In this document: piece by piece, positions 53,221-62,121 of the stretch
Position numbering within the stretch: position 1 is the stretch's first letter
Layout: every line of letters begins with the position of its first letter
Assembly: GCA_944392555.1 (NCBI GenBank)
Contig: CALXWZ010000007.1
Coordinates: forward strand, 1-64,000
Length of the DNA stretch: 64,000 nt
Direction: 5' to 3'
From: an uncultured Alphaproteobacteria bacterium
GTDB taxonomy: Bacteria > Pseudomonadota > Alphaproteobacteria > CAAHEQ01 > UBA3637
Notes under the pieces: generated by a model
Database searches by the model: none
The model's input: the letters and a program-made list of their open reading frames with translations, nothing else
What the model was told of the DNA's origin: nothing
Translations under genes and position numbers: made by a program

Positions 53221-54747
53221 TTATTCGTTCGGATAAAACGAAAAGTCTTCTGCGCGGTAATACCATGATTCACCGCCACGGTAGACACTTGCCTGAAATA
53301 GAATATCATGCGAATCTAAATCAAATCGTGTGAGTAACCCATAAGAAATGCCGCTTTGATTCTTATCGGGCACATCGGAAACATATACAATCACTTCGTC
53401 TTTATCCGGCTGATAAACAACAGATGAAGCAGCAGATGATTGCACCCCTAAATCTTGTTTCCATATTTGTTTGACTGTTTTATTTTTTTCGTTCACAAAG
53501 AATACCGAAGCATGAGCATGAACGGATGACACAACTTTTGAATCATAAATTGGACCGGAGTTATCAAAAATGCTGAATATACCGTTGCCGACAATGGCTG
53601 CATGATGGGTTTTCGTTGGCCACTTAAAGGAATCATTGGCTTCCTCGCCTTTTTGGAAGAGGGGTGAATAAGGTTTATCATTTTTATCAACCGCAACCAA
53701 AACTTTATCGGAAATAGCAGGGCCTTTGCCATCTCGACCCGAACGATTATAGCCTTTGTTCGGCCCGAATACCCAAATCAATTTTTTTGTTTTTTCATCA
53801 ATTTTAACCATACCCGTGTGGCGACACGAAACAATAATACTTTTATCGGATGAGTCGTAATCAACGGCGTTAATATGGCACCAATCATTTGCCCCAAAAT
53901 CTTTTTGATCAGCGGGAATAATAACGGATCTATTCGGATTTAAAATTTCGGCAAGATCAATTTTATTAACCATTTCCCCTGTATGATAATCCAGTTCAAT
54001 CACAAAATCACGATGCGTTTTTTCTTCTTTCCCGTTTATCAAGGCGGTTGTGTCGGCAAAGCTACCAATTACTAAAAAATTACCGTTGGGTTTTTGTCCG
54101 ATACCGTGTGTGAATGAGATAAATCCTTTGGGATAATCGTAATGCTTTAACTCTTTCCCCAGCATGGAATAACGTGTGAGTCCGCCAATACGGGATTCGG
54201 AAATAAATTCATTCCCCATCCAATATAAAAGTCCATCGTTTGCATTAAAAGAGAGGCGAATCCAGCCTTGTTCATCAAAAACGAGTCCGTCATATAAAAA
54301 ATAATATTTTGCTTTGTTATCCTCTTTTCTCAATACATTGATGAGTGCGGCTTTACTGATTTTTTCCGTGAGAATATCAACCTTTTTTGTTTTGTTTGTG
54401 CCGTTGATAAAATTGATGGTTAATGAAATATGATTGTTATAATCGGGGTATAAACCCAAAACGGGTATGAAATGTTTTGTTGTGGGTGTTGAAAAGGTAT
54501 GCACAATATCTGTTGCTCCGTCTCGGCCCTGAATGTGGAGCGTGACGGTTGCAGGTTGCGTTGTGTTGAATGTTATGAGCGCCGAGAGCGGATTGCGTTT
54601 ATAGGGATTAACGGTTGTAACAAAGTTTTGAATAAATCCGGTTGGTTTCGGCGTCTGGAAAAAATGAGTTAAGGTGGCGAAGCTGACTATGAATGTAGTC
54701 ACATAAACAAAAACTGCCGTAAAAAATAAGATATATTTTTTTTTCAT
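53221..54747 (-). CDS. Arylsulfotransferase (ASST)-family protein
   Basis: 508 residues from ATG 54747, preceded by GGAGA; the start overlaps the stop of the upstream gene (ATGA). One N-terminal membrane segment (about 4-26) acts as signal or anchor. An Ig-like N-terminal domain (NPLSALITFNTTQPATVTLHI) precedes a six-bladed propeller with the ASST histidine positions: WCHINAVDYD, SCRHTGMVKID and KTHHAAIVGNGIFSIFDN. ASST transfers sulfate between phenolic compounds without PAPS, in the periplasm. Donor and acceptor are unknown. No dsbL/dsbI pair is adjacent, but a DsbA-like protein lies 8 kb away. Confidence 0.88.
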   Translation of the reverse strand: MKKKYILFFTAVFVYVTTFIVSFATLTHFFQTPKPTGFIQNFVTTVNPYKRNPLSALITFNTTQPATVTLHIQGRDGATDIVHTFSTPTTKHFIPVLGLYPDYNNHISLTINFINGTNKTKKVDILTEKISKAALINVLRKEDNKAKYYFLYDGLVFDEQGWIRLSFNANDGLLYWMGNEFISESRIGGLTRYSMLGKELKHYDYPKGFISFTHGIGQKPNGNFLVIGSFADTTALINGKEEKTHRDFVIELDYHTGEMVNKIDLAEILNPNRSVIIPADQKDFGANDWCHINAVDYDSSDKSIIVSCRHTGMVKIDEKTKKLIWVFGPNKGYNRSGRDGKGPAISDKVLVAVDKNDKPYSPLFQKGEEANDSFKWPTKTHHAAIVGNGIFSIFDNSGPIYDSKVVSSVHAHASVFFVNEKNKTVKQIWKQDLGVQSSAASSVVYQPDKDEVIVYVSDVPDKNQSGISYGLLTRFDLDSHDILFQASVYRGGESWYYRAEDFSFYPNE

Positions 54748-55382
54748 TTTTTCTCCGTTTGAATGCATAACGCTTGATTCGTTGCGTTGTTCTCTTGTGA
54801 TGTATAATAAATCGTCCCATCATTTAAATCCGTATAATAGGCATCTGTGGTATTTTCTTTTGCTTCTAACCAAAAAAATAATTTATATCCGAATACTTCT
54901 TGCAGGGCGCTTAATATTTCCGTATCTAAACAACCGATACCCGTGTCGTCGCAATTAAAATCTTGTCGTGATGCAAGGCGGTATCCTTCTCCGATAGAAC
55001 GGCAAAAAGAAACGGCATTTGCGTGTGTTAAGAGTGAATCGGATAAGATAAATGTTTTTGCTTGACTGAATACGGGTCCTCGTCCGATTAACGGGAAACA
55101 ATTTTTGATATGCGCCTTTGGAAAAACGGCACAAAACTCTCCGGCGGGACAAGTATTATCATCAGCACATTTTCCGGTTGTGGCAATGGTGCAATATCTG
55201 CCCGTCGCTTCTTTGGGATTATGACACGTGCACGCCCCCATATAAGTGCTACCCTCGCCGTTAAGGCATAAGTCGGGATCATACGGTGTATTATTAAATA
55301 CGCAGGCACCCTGAGCCGAAAAGGAGCTGAATAAGAGCAAAAAAAATCCAAACACTAACCCATATTTTGAAAAAAACATCAT
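54744..55382 (-). CDS. Exported Cys-rich protein coupled to ASST
   Basis: 212 residues. Signal peptide MMFFSKYGLVFGFFLLLFSSFSAQG, then 16 or so Cys. The N-terminal half (about 26-95) is an EGF/WAP-like Cys cluster (CVFNNTPYDPDLCLN, CTCHNPKEATGRYC, CADDNTCPAGEFCAVFP). The C-terminal half (about 115-205) resembles a DUF1566/lectin-like fold (GYRLASRQDFNCDDTG, FFWLEAKEN, YYTDLNDGTIYY). It must depend on disulfide formation. Its stop overlaps the ASST start, so the two are made together. Function unknown; adhesin, inhibitor or ASST partner are possible. Confidence 0.78.
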   Translation of the reverse strand: MMFFSKYGLVFGFFLLLFSSFSAQGACVFNNTPYDPDLCLNGEGSTYMGACTCHNPKEATGRYCTIATTGKCADDNTCPAGEFCAVFPKAHIKNCFPLIGRGPVFSQAKTFILSDSLLTHANAVSFCRSIGEGYRLASRQDFNCDDTGIGCLDTEILSALQEVFGYKLFFWLEAKENTTDAYYTDLNDGTIYYTSQENNATNQALCIQTEKK

Positions 55383-55516
55383 TTATCCTTTCGCATTATC
55401 GGCAAATGTATCATTAATCTCCCAAAATATCAAACACAAAAGAGAATGGCTTTTATGTTTTACGCCTTATTATGTTCTATCGGCAGTTGTTTGCAGTGAC
55501 GTCATAATACCCAGCA

Positions 55517-56509
55517 TTATTCGGAACGCAAAGGTCTATCCAGCAGTTTTTTCATTGCGTCCTTAATCGGTTCTTCATGATAAATAATGGATTCCACTGC
55601 CGAACATATCGGTAATTCCACTTGTAATTGACGTGCCCGTTTCATAATGGAAGAAGCCGTTGCTACGCCTTCAACCGTTTTCGTGCAATGCTCCAAAACG
55701 GGTTTTGCCCAGCCGGCTTGCCCGACCTCATAGCCGAACGAATAATTGCGTGATTGATGACTGTTTGCCGTCAGCATTAAATCACCGATACCGGAAAGAC
55801 CCAGTACACTGTCTTTTTTTCCGCCGATTGCCATTGCAAAGCGTGACATTTCTGCCAATCCTCGCGTTAATAACGCCGCACGTGCATTATCGCCGAAATC
55901 GCACCCGTCGGAAATGCCCGAGGCAATCGCCAATACGTTTTTCATGGCTCCGCATACTTGCGGTGTGATTAAATCCGGCGCCGAATAAGGACGGAAATAA
56001 TCCGTTTTCATAAATCGGCAAACACGTTCCGCCAACATTTGCGAATCTGAAGCAATCGTAACGGCGGTTGGGTGTTCTTTGGCAACTTCTGCGGCGAATC
56101 CCGGACCCGATAAAACAACCAACGGTGTTTGCGGACGAATTTCCTGCACGATTTCGCTCATCAACATTCCCGTGCTGAGTTCAATGCCTTTGGCGCATAA
56201 AACAACAGGTGTAACGGTTTTTAAGTGGGGCGCCATTTGTTCAAAAACGGAGCGTGTAAATTGAGCAGGCGCAACAAGCAAAACACAATCCGCCCATTCT
56301 AAAACCGACCTCATATCATTGGTTGCTTCAATGGCTTCGGGTAATTGAGCAATCGGTAAAAAAGCAGTGCGATGAGAGGTGTTGATTTCTTGCACCGTTT
56401 CTTCCTCTCTTGCCCATAAGCGAACGTTATTGCCGGCTTTAGATGCCGTCATGGCAAGTGCCGTCCCCCAGGCTCCCGCACCGATTACTCCGATATTTGT
56501 TTTTAGCAT
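55517..56509 (-). CDS. gpsA: Glycerol-3-phosphate dehydrogenase [NAD(P)+]
   Basis: Makes sn-glycerol-3-phosphate from DHAP for phospholipid backbones. 330 residues. N-terminal GVIGAGAWGTALAMTASKAGN; middle VVLSGPGFAAEVAKEHPTAVTIAS; C-terminal GMKNVLAIASGISDG-like GAMKNVLAIASGISDGCDFGDNA and GLSGIGDLMLTA with catalytic Lys and the C-terminal helix. It follows the LplT-Aas fusion by 53 bp on the same strand, forming a phospholipid operon. Confidence 0.97.
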   Translation of the reverse strand: MLKTNIGVIGAGAWGTALAMTASKAGNNVRLWAREEETVQEINTSHRTAFLPIAQLPEAIEATNDMRSVLEWADCVLLVAPAQFTRSVFEQMAPHLKTVTPVVLCAKGIELSTGMLMSEIVQEIRPQTPLVVLSGPGFAAEVAKEHPTAVTIASDSQMLAERVCRFMKTDYFRPYSAPDLITPQVCGAMKNVLAIASGISDGCDFGDNARAALLTRGLAEMSRFAMAIGGKKDSVLGLSGIGDLMLTANSHQSRNYSFGYEVGQAGWAKPVLEHCTKTVEGVATASSIMKRARQLQVELPICSAVESIIYHEEPIKDAMKKLLDRPLRSE

Positions 56510-56562
56510 ACTTTGTCTCCTTTTGCTCTTAATTTCTTCTTTTTCTTTTTGGCATTTTGCAC

Positions 56563-59500
56563 TTATTTGCCGGTTTCTTTTACTGCAATTTCTTTTGCCG
56601 AAACATAGTCAAATTTACCTGTTCCGAGCAACGGCGGTTGATCCGTTATGATAATATGAGCCGGCAATCCGAGTTCCGTCACCCCGGCTGCTTTAAAGGC
56701 CGAAACAAGTTCTTCTTTCGTTACATCTTTACAAGTTGTAAACAGAACGATTTTTTCGCCTTTCTTTGCATCGGGAATGTTGACGGCTCCGTAAATAAAG
56801 CCGGGCCAACGTTTTTCGGCAACCATCTCTACCGCCATCAGCGATACCATTTCTCCGCCGATTTTGGCAAACCGTTTGCAACGCCCTTTAATTGTAATAT
56901 AGCCGTTTTCATCAATGGATACAATATCCCCCGTATCATACCAACCGTCTTGTGGCGGATCCAGATGTTGCGGATCGGTATGGCGCATGTATCCTTGCAT
57001 AATATTCGGCCCTTTAACCCATAATTCCTGTCCTTCCGTAATTCCCTCTACCGGTTTTAATTGATACGAGATACCTGGCAATAAGCGCCCGACGGACCCT
57101 TTCTTTGAATGCAGGAATGTATTAACGGCAATAAACGGCGAGCATTCCGTTGCGCCATAACCTTCCAAGATACGCACGCCGAATTTTTCGGACCAAATTT
57201 TGCGCGTTTCATCTTTCACTTTTTCGGCACCGGATGCCACAATGCGTAAACTGTTAAAGTCATAAGGATTCGCACATTTTGCATAACCCGCTAGGAACGT
57301 ATCCGTTCCGAAAAAGACGGTTGCTTTTGTTGAGGCGCAGATTTCCGGAATAATCCGATAATGAAGCGGTGTCGGATACAAAAAGGTTTTAACACCCAAC
57401 AATAACGGAACGAATGTGCCCGCACCCAGACCGAACGAGTGGAACATCGGCAGACAATTTAAAAAGACATCGTTCGGCGTTACATCAAATCGTGCCGGAA
57501 GTTGATAACAGTTGGAAAGTAAATTCCGATGACTTAAAAAAACGGCTTTCGGCATACCCTCTGACCCGGATGTGAACAATACGACGGCCGTGTCGTCCGG
57601 TTTTACCATGCCGCCACTTGTTTTTTTATAAGCTGTTTTCGGAAACAGTGCGCCGAATACGCCGAATAATTTATCTTTAAAAGTGAGCGTCGGTTTTAAA
57701 TCTTCCAAATACACAATGCGAATACCGGCTTTAGTCAATGCCTCAATCAGATTGTCCAGTTTAGCCATAGATACGACTTTTTTCGCCGTCACAATCGTCT
57801 TTAATCCGATGGTTTCGCAAGTTGAAATCACTTGCTTCGGCCCGGATGTAAAGTTAATCATGGCCGGTACTTTGCCATAGGCATGTAAGCCGAATACCGA
57901 AAGCGCACAAGCATTTGACGTGGGTATCATTAGCCCGACGTATTTTTCATCTTGCACGGCTTTTTGAATTAAACTACCTAATACGAACGATTTTAAAAAC
58001 ACACCGCAAAATTTAATCGGTTTACGTGCCGTATCTTCCATAATCGGTTTTAAATATCCTGCCATGTGCATGGAATCGGCGATTGATTCAAAAATCGTGC
58101 GGTTTGTGTTATAACTTTCAAATGTCATATTCGCCAGTATGTCATACAACCGTGAGCTGGATTTTTCCCGAATTTCACGTGTCGGCATATCTTCTTTAAA
58201 CGAAAAATTGACCGGTTCTAAAATGTTAATCGTAATTTTCGGAAATAATTTAAAGGCCGCTTTTTTGCCGAGAACGCGTGAGAAAATCGTTTGTTCCGCA
58301 CCGTCAATCCGTATCGGCAAAATCGGCGCTTTCCCTTTGACAGCCATCATGGACGGCCCTTCATAAATCTTCATGCGCGTATTACCGCCTTCAATAATAC
58401 CCTCCGTCAGAATCATGCACAATCTATCTTCATTTAAGCGCTCTGCCATATACTTGACGGCAAACGGACTATGTGGATCAAGCGGACGCACATCGGTTAA
58501 ATTCGTCATAAATTTAACAAGCGTTTTTTCAATGAGCTGATCGCTGACGGCGAATGTAATTTCGCGGTCAATAAAAGCAGAAATCAATAACACGTCCATA
58601 TAGGAGGTATGGTTTGTCATAATTAATGCTCGATTGCCTGCTTTATATAAATTTTCCATTCCGTTGACTTCTACTTTATAAAGCGTGCGGAAAATTGTGC
58701 GAAAGACATTCTTGCGTGAACTAATCGGCAACAATCGCACCATATAGATGGCAACAAAAATGTTTATGATGGCATAGATGCCCAAAATTTCGAGCAAATT
58801 AAAAGAAAGCAATTTCATTCCCAAAATAAACAAGAAAGAGCAAATTACGGCGAGGGCATTTACCATATTTGAAAAAGCCATCATGCGCCCCATCATAAAA
58901 GCGGGTGTTTTGAGTTGCAGTAATGTGTAAAACGGAATCACATAAAAAGCCGAAAGAGCACCTAAAACGCATACGTCAATGATGATGCACCAATAATTAA
59001 AGTTGGTTGTGAGCATTTCAAAAACGGTGAGCCCTTTTTCACCCGAGAAGCTAATCAGCGAGCTACTTGCAAAAACAAAATTTAATAAGAATAAAGAAAT
59101 TAAAAGACCCACAACCGACGTATAAGCCCCCATATTATTTTTGCGAGATAAGCGCGCATATAAAAATCCGCCGATAAGATAACCACCCGCAAATACACCC
59201 GATGATAAAAACATCACAACCGACCAACGGGCATTTAAAACCGTTCGCCCGTATTCGCCCGAGAAGAAAAAGACAACGCTGGCAATCATCCAAAACCAGG
59301 CAATGCCGACCAAATAGGCCCAAATATCAAATTTATACTTTAACTTTTCGGAAACAAATCCGAATGCCCGATATGGGTTTTTATAAATAACGGTTTCTTT
59401 ATCGGCAGGTTCAGCCGTCGGAATTTTAAGCGTGAGCAAATAGCTGATAACGGATAAAACAAGACCCAGTAAACAAACGGCTAAATAGGCAACATCAAAT

Positions 59501-59988
59501 TTTAAAATACTTGTCAGCAATAAACAAGATAATCCGCTAGCAAAAGTGACGCCCATTTTCATCAATGTGTTACCGGTATTTAATTTCGGCGGAGCGATTA
59601 GTTCCGTAATTAAGGAGGTATCCAACACACGCAAACAAGCATTTGTTAATCCCATGGAAATAAGAATTGAAAGTAGCAATAAGCGCGAGTCAATCATCAC
59701 GCTGACTAATCCCATTACCATGATACCGATTTCGCACAAACGTAATACTTTAAGGCATTTTGTTTTTGGAAATTTATCGGCAATTTGCCCGATATAAATT
59801 GTGGCAAAACAGAATGTTAACGCATATAAAATCACAGCCGAAATCATAAAGACAGGGCTGGGTTGTGTCATTTTATATGTTACGAAAAACAAAAAAACGG
59901 TTCGGATAAATCCTTCATTGACTGCCGATAAAAATCGTGAAGCAAAAAAAGGAAGAAATTTATTGTTTTTAAGTAGTTGTGCAAACAT
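56563..59988 (-). CDS. LplT-Aas fusion: lysophospholipid transporter / acyltransferase / acyl-ACP synthetase
   Basis: 1141 residues from ATG 59988 (AAGGAG upstream). Residues 1-about 410 are an MFS transporter with about 12 membrane segments (LplT-like, lysophospholipid flippase). Residues about 430-640 are a PlsC-type acyltransferase with HX4D motif NHTSYMD (His460, Asp465) and EGIIEGGN. Residues about 650-1141 are an AMP-binding ligase with TSGSEGMPKA (806-815), YGATECSPF and the C-terminal GRCKRFAKIGGEMVSL. In E. coli LplT and Aas are two proteins; the fusion brings in lyso-lipids and reacylates them at the inner membrane. Confidence 0.95.
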   Translation of the reverse strand: MFAQLLKNNKFLPFFASRFLSAVNEGFIRTVFLFFVTYKMTQPSPVFMISAVILYALTFCFATIYIGQIADKFPKTKCLKVLRLCEIGIMVMGLVSVMIDSRLLLLSILISMGLTNACLRVLDTSLITELIAPPKLNTGNTLMKMGVTFASGLSCLLLTSILKFDVAYLAVCLLGLVLSVISYLLTLKIPTAEPADKETVIYKNPYRAFGFVSEKLKYKFDIWAYLVGIAWFWMIASVVFFFSGEYGRTVLNARWSVVMFLSSGVFAGGYLIGGFLYARLSRKNNMGAYTSVVGLLISLFLLNFVFASSSLISFSGEKGLTVFEMLTTNFNYWCIIIDVCVLGALSAFYVIPFYTLLQLKTPAFMMGRMMAFSNMVNALAVICSFLFILGMKLLSFNLLEILGIYAIINIFVAIYMVRLLPISSRKNVFRTIFRTLYKVEVNGMENLYKAGNRALIMTNHTSYMDVLLISAFIDREITFAVSDQLIEKTLVKFMTNLTDVRPLDPHSPFAVKYMAERLNEDRLCMILTEGIIEGGNTRMKIYEGPSMMAVKGKAPILPIRIDGAEQTIFSRVLGKKAAFKLFPKITINILEPVNFSFKEDMPTREIREKSSSRLYDILANMTFESYNTNRTIFESIADSMHMAGYLKPIMEDTARKPIKFCGVFLKSFVLGSLIQKAVQDEKYVGLMIPTSNACALSVFGLHAYGKVPAMINFTSGPKQVISTCETIGLKTIVTAKKVVSMAKLDNLIEALTKAGIRIVYLEDLKPTLTFKDKLFGVFGALFPKTAYKKTSGGMVKPDDTAVVLFTSGSEGMPKAVFLSHRNLLSNCYQLPARFDVTPNDVFLNCLPMFHSFGLGAGTFVPLLLGVKTFLYPTPLHYRIIPEICASTKATVFFGTDTFLAGYAKCANPYDFNSLRIVASGAEKVKDETRKIWSEKFGVRILEGYGATECSPFIAVNTFLHSKKGSVGRLLPGISYQLKPVEGITEGQELWVKGPNIMQGYMRHTDPQHLDPPQDGWYDTGDIVSIDENGYITIKGRCKRFAKIGGEMVSLMAVEMVAEKRWPGFIYGAVNIPDAKKGEKIVLFTTCKDVTKEELVSAFKAAGVTELGLPAHIIITDQPPLLGTGKFDYVSAKEIAVKETGK

Positions 59989-60112
59989 AGATACTCCTTG
60001 TTTTAAATAAAACATACTCTTCTATATCACAACCGTTTTGAAAACACAAGCAAAAACGGTATTTCGTGTCTAATGACAATATATATGAGATGAAAAAAAT
60101 GACAAAAGTATA

Positions 60113-60136
60113 TTTTACGATTGATAAATCGTAAAA
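60113..60136. promoter_or_regulatory. Perfect inverted repeat TTTTACGATT-GATA-AATCGTAAAA
   Basis: Arms 60113-60122 and 60127-60136, 4-nt loop. The half-site TTTTACGA recurs at 60229-60236, close to the promoter of the ART-like gene, which suggests a protein-binding site rather than a terminator, although A-tract/T-tract arms would allow weak termination. Confidence 0.5.
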
Positions 60137-60255
60137 AAAGAATGCTGAAAAGAAGTTTTAAGCAGAAATTTTATCATTATATATTGATTTTATTTAAATT
60201 AAAAATAATATCAGCGAAAAAACAAAACATTTTACGACAAAAATTGACAATTTTG

Positions 60256-60283
60256 TTGAAGTTTAAAGCAATATGTGTATAAT
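60256..60283 (+). promoter_or_regulatory. Promoter of the ART-like gene
   Basis: -35 TTGAAG (60256-60261), 16-bp spacer, perfect -10 TATAAT (60278-60283). A perfect TTGACA at 60244 is too far from this -10. Confidence 0.55.
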
Positions 60284-60334
60284 AAATATATTATACCTTG
60301 CGATATTGATGGGTGAGAAAAGAGGAGAAGAATT

Positions 60335-61846
60335 ATGCATCCCGACAAGATTTTAAGCTCGGCAGGATATCCGATTAAGTTCTATCATGGAACATACGCA
60401 CAATTTGAGCAATTTCGCCCGCTTTCACATTTTGGCACAAAAGAAGCGGCTCGTGATATCCTTGAATCTCGCTATGCAAGCAGACGAGAAGTTTTATGGG
60501 ATAAAACGATAGGAGAAATGGTATCGGAATTCTTGTTTCAAAAAAATGAAAAAAAATTATCATCAGAGGGATATATCATTCCCGTTTATTTAAAAATCAA
60601 TAGACCTTTTGTTTTGCCTGATATCGGATATCATTCAGTTAATTCTTATAAAGAAGGATTAATATTTCATTTATTATCGGCACAATGGCAAACGAATATG
60701 CCGTTGCGACGGGCCTGTCAATTATTCAATCCGCAACGGGATAAAAATTCTCCGATACCGTATTTTTTTAACAGAATGTATAAGATGGCTGATTTTTTAC
60801 CGAGTATTCGGTTTATCTTTGAGGAACCGCTTCAGTTAAATATACAAGATGTTCGGCGGGAGTTATCGCTTGAAACATTGTTCCCGCTTGCTGAAAATGA
60901 ACTGACAATATTAGCACAAAAAACAGATAGATATCATCTGATTTTTCAACGAATGATCCGTTTCCTTGAAAATAAAGGATATGATGGTTTTGTTTATGAG
61001 AACGAAACAGAAGATAAAGGTAGTTTATCTTACGTAATTTTTCGCTCTCAACAGGTGATTCGATTGGATCGGTCATTTGTAAATACCCCTTGCGGGTATC
61101 CGTCCTCAAAGAACGAAAGGGAACTTTTGCTCATTGAAAGAAAAAGTTTATCCGAGAAAAATAATATTGAAATTCCGATGAAAGAAATTGAACGCCAAAC
61201 GGAATTTCAATTATGTATGACTCAACCGAGATTGAAAAGCGATGATATTTCAAGTGATGGACGCGCGTTTTGGATGAAATTTGCTTCGCATTATGTGATT
61301 CCGGAAGTGGTTTTGTTTGCTCGTCAAAATAAACGGCATTGCAAGATGCGGGATATGGCTCAATCTATATTGTTTGGTATTGAATGTGCCGTATCAAATC
61401 ACGTAAACCCTTTACCTGTTATTTTAAGTTGTGCTTTGTATGACTATACGCAATTATCCGAAGAGAAAGAAAAAGAAGACTTTTATCCAAATTACACATT
61501 TGGCAGAAAATTTTTATTACAACAAGATTTTAATTTGAAACAGATTGAAATGCGCCAAATTGCCCAAGTGCTAACACGGTTTTCAGATGAAAATGCAAAA
61601 TCGGATTCCGTTTATGCTTGCGCACATGATGCAATTTGTGTTTGGAAAAAATGGAAAGGCTTAGAGGAGCAAATTGCCTGTATTACGCCGACGGGGAAAC
61701 GACTTGCAAACTACTCTGCAAGCGAAAAAGAGGCTTATGTTAAAGCGCAACAACAGGATTTAGTCGCACTGAATATTCCCTCTCTTTTGCAACTGCCGAA
61801 ATACTATCAATATCAGCGTTTTTTGAATGCGCATGAGCGTGAGTAG
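60335..61846 (+). CDS. Protein with ADP-ribosyltransferase-like N-terminal domain
   Basis: 503 residues, ATG 60335 with AGAGGAG. Residues about 15-250 resemble the ADP-ribosyltransferase fold seen in phage polyvalent proteins: IKFYHGTYAQFEQF, HFGTKEAARDIL, a central VYLKINRPFVLPD, and KGYDGFVYENETEDKGSLSYVIF with the conserved Glu and Ser-Tyr. Those families use NAD to modify proteins or nucleic acids. The C-terminal half (about 280-503) is helical, with HVNPLPVILSCALYDY and CAHDAICVWKKW, and is not recognised. No signal peptide. It stands alone with its own promoter. Toxin, effector or regulatory enzyme are all possible. Confidence 0.72.
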   Translation: MHPDKILSSAGYPIKFYHGTYAQFEQFRPLSHFGTKEAARDILESRYASRREVLWDKTIGEMVSEFLFQKNEKKLSSEGYIIPVYLKINRPFVLPDIGYHSVNSYKEGLIFHLLSAQWQTNMPLRRACQLFNPQRDKNSPIPYFFNRMYKMADFLPSIRFIFEEPLQLNIQDVRRELSLETLFPLAENELTILAQKTDRYHLIFQRMIRFLENKGYDGFVYENETEDKGSLSYVIFRSQQVIRLDRSFVNTPCGYPSSKNERELLLIERKSLSEKNNIEIPMKEIERQTEFQLCMTQPRLKSDDISSDGRAFWMKFASHYVIPEVVLFARQNKRHCKMRDMAQSILFGIECAVSNHVNPLPVILSCALYDYTQLSEEKEKEDFYPNYTFGRKFLLQQDFNLKQIEMRQIAQVLTRFSDENAKSDSVYACAHDAICVWKKWKGLEEQIACITPTGKRLANYSASEKEAYVKAQQQDLVALNIPSLLQLPKYYQYQRFLNAHERE

Positions 61847-62074
61847 TTAAGGCTCGATATTTGAGTAATTGAGAACATAAAACAGTTATATTCGGCTTAA
61901 ATTGTTATGATATTATAAATGAAGCTCAATTTAAAGGGATTCTCTTTGCGCTTTTTAAATTTGCTTGTGTGGTCGTGTGGTTAAATGGTTCGAAAAATAA
62001 ATATGGCAGATGAAACAGTGAGAAGGGAATAGGTAAAAGCTTATTCATTGCAATCTATTATGTGTATATAAAAA

Positions 62075-62106
62075 AGACGCTCGGAAAACCCGAACGTCTA
62101 TTTTTT
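62075..62106. terminator. Bidirectional terminator after the ART-like and DsbA genes
   Basis: Stem AGACG-c-TCGG/CCGA-a-CGTCT (62075-62084 with 62090-62099), one mismatch, with T-rich flanks on both strands. Confidence 0.85.
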
Positions 62107-62121
62107 ATAAAACTCAAAAAA

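Larger units (their letters stand above)
59989..60334. other. Divergent AT-rich control region
   Basis: 346 bp between divergent genes. It contains a perfect 10-bp inverted repeat at 60113-60136, a further copy of the half-site TTTTACGA at 60229-60236, and the promoter at 60256-60283. No gene is seen. Confidence 0.6.

Noticed and set aside
60244-60249. Perfect TTGACA as -35 of the ART-like gene
   Set aside because: It is 28 bp from the TATAAT, too far; TTGAAG at 60256 has the right 16-bp spacing.
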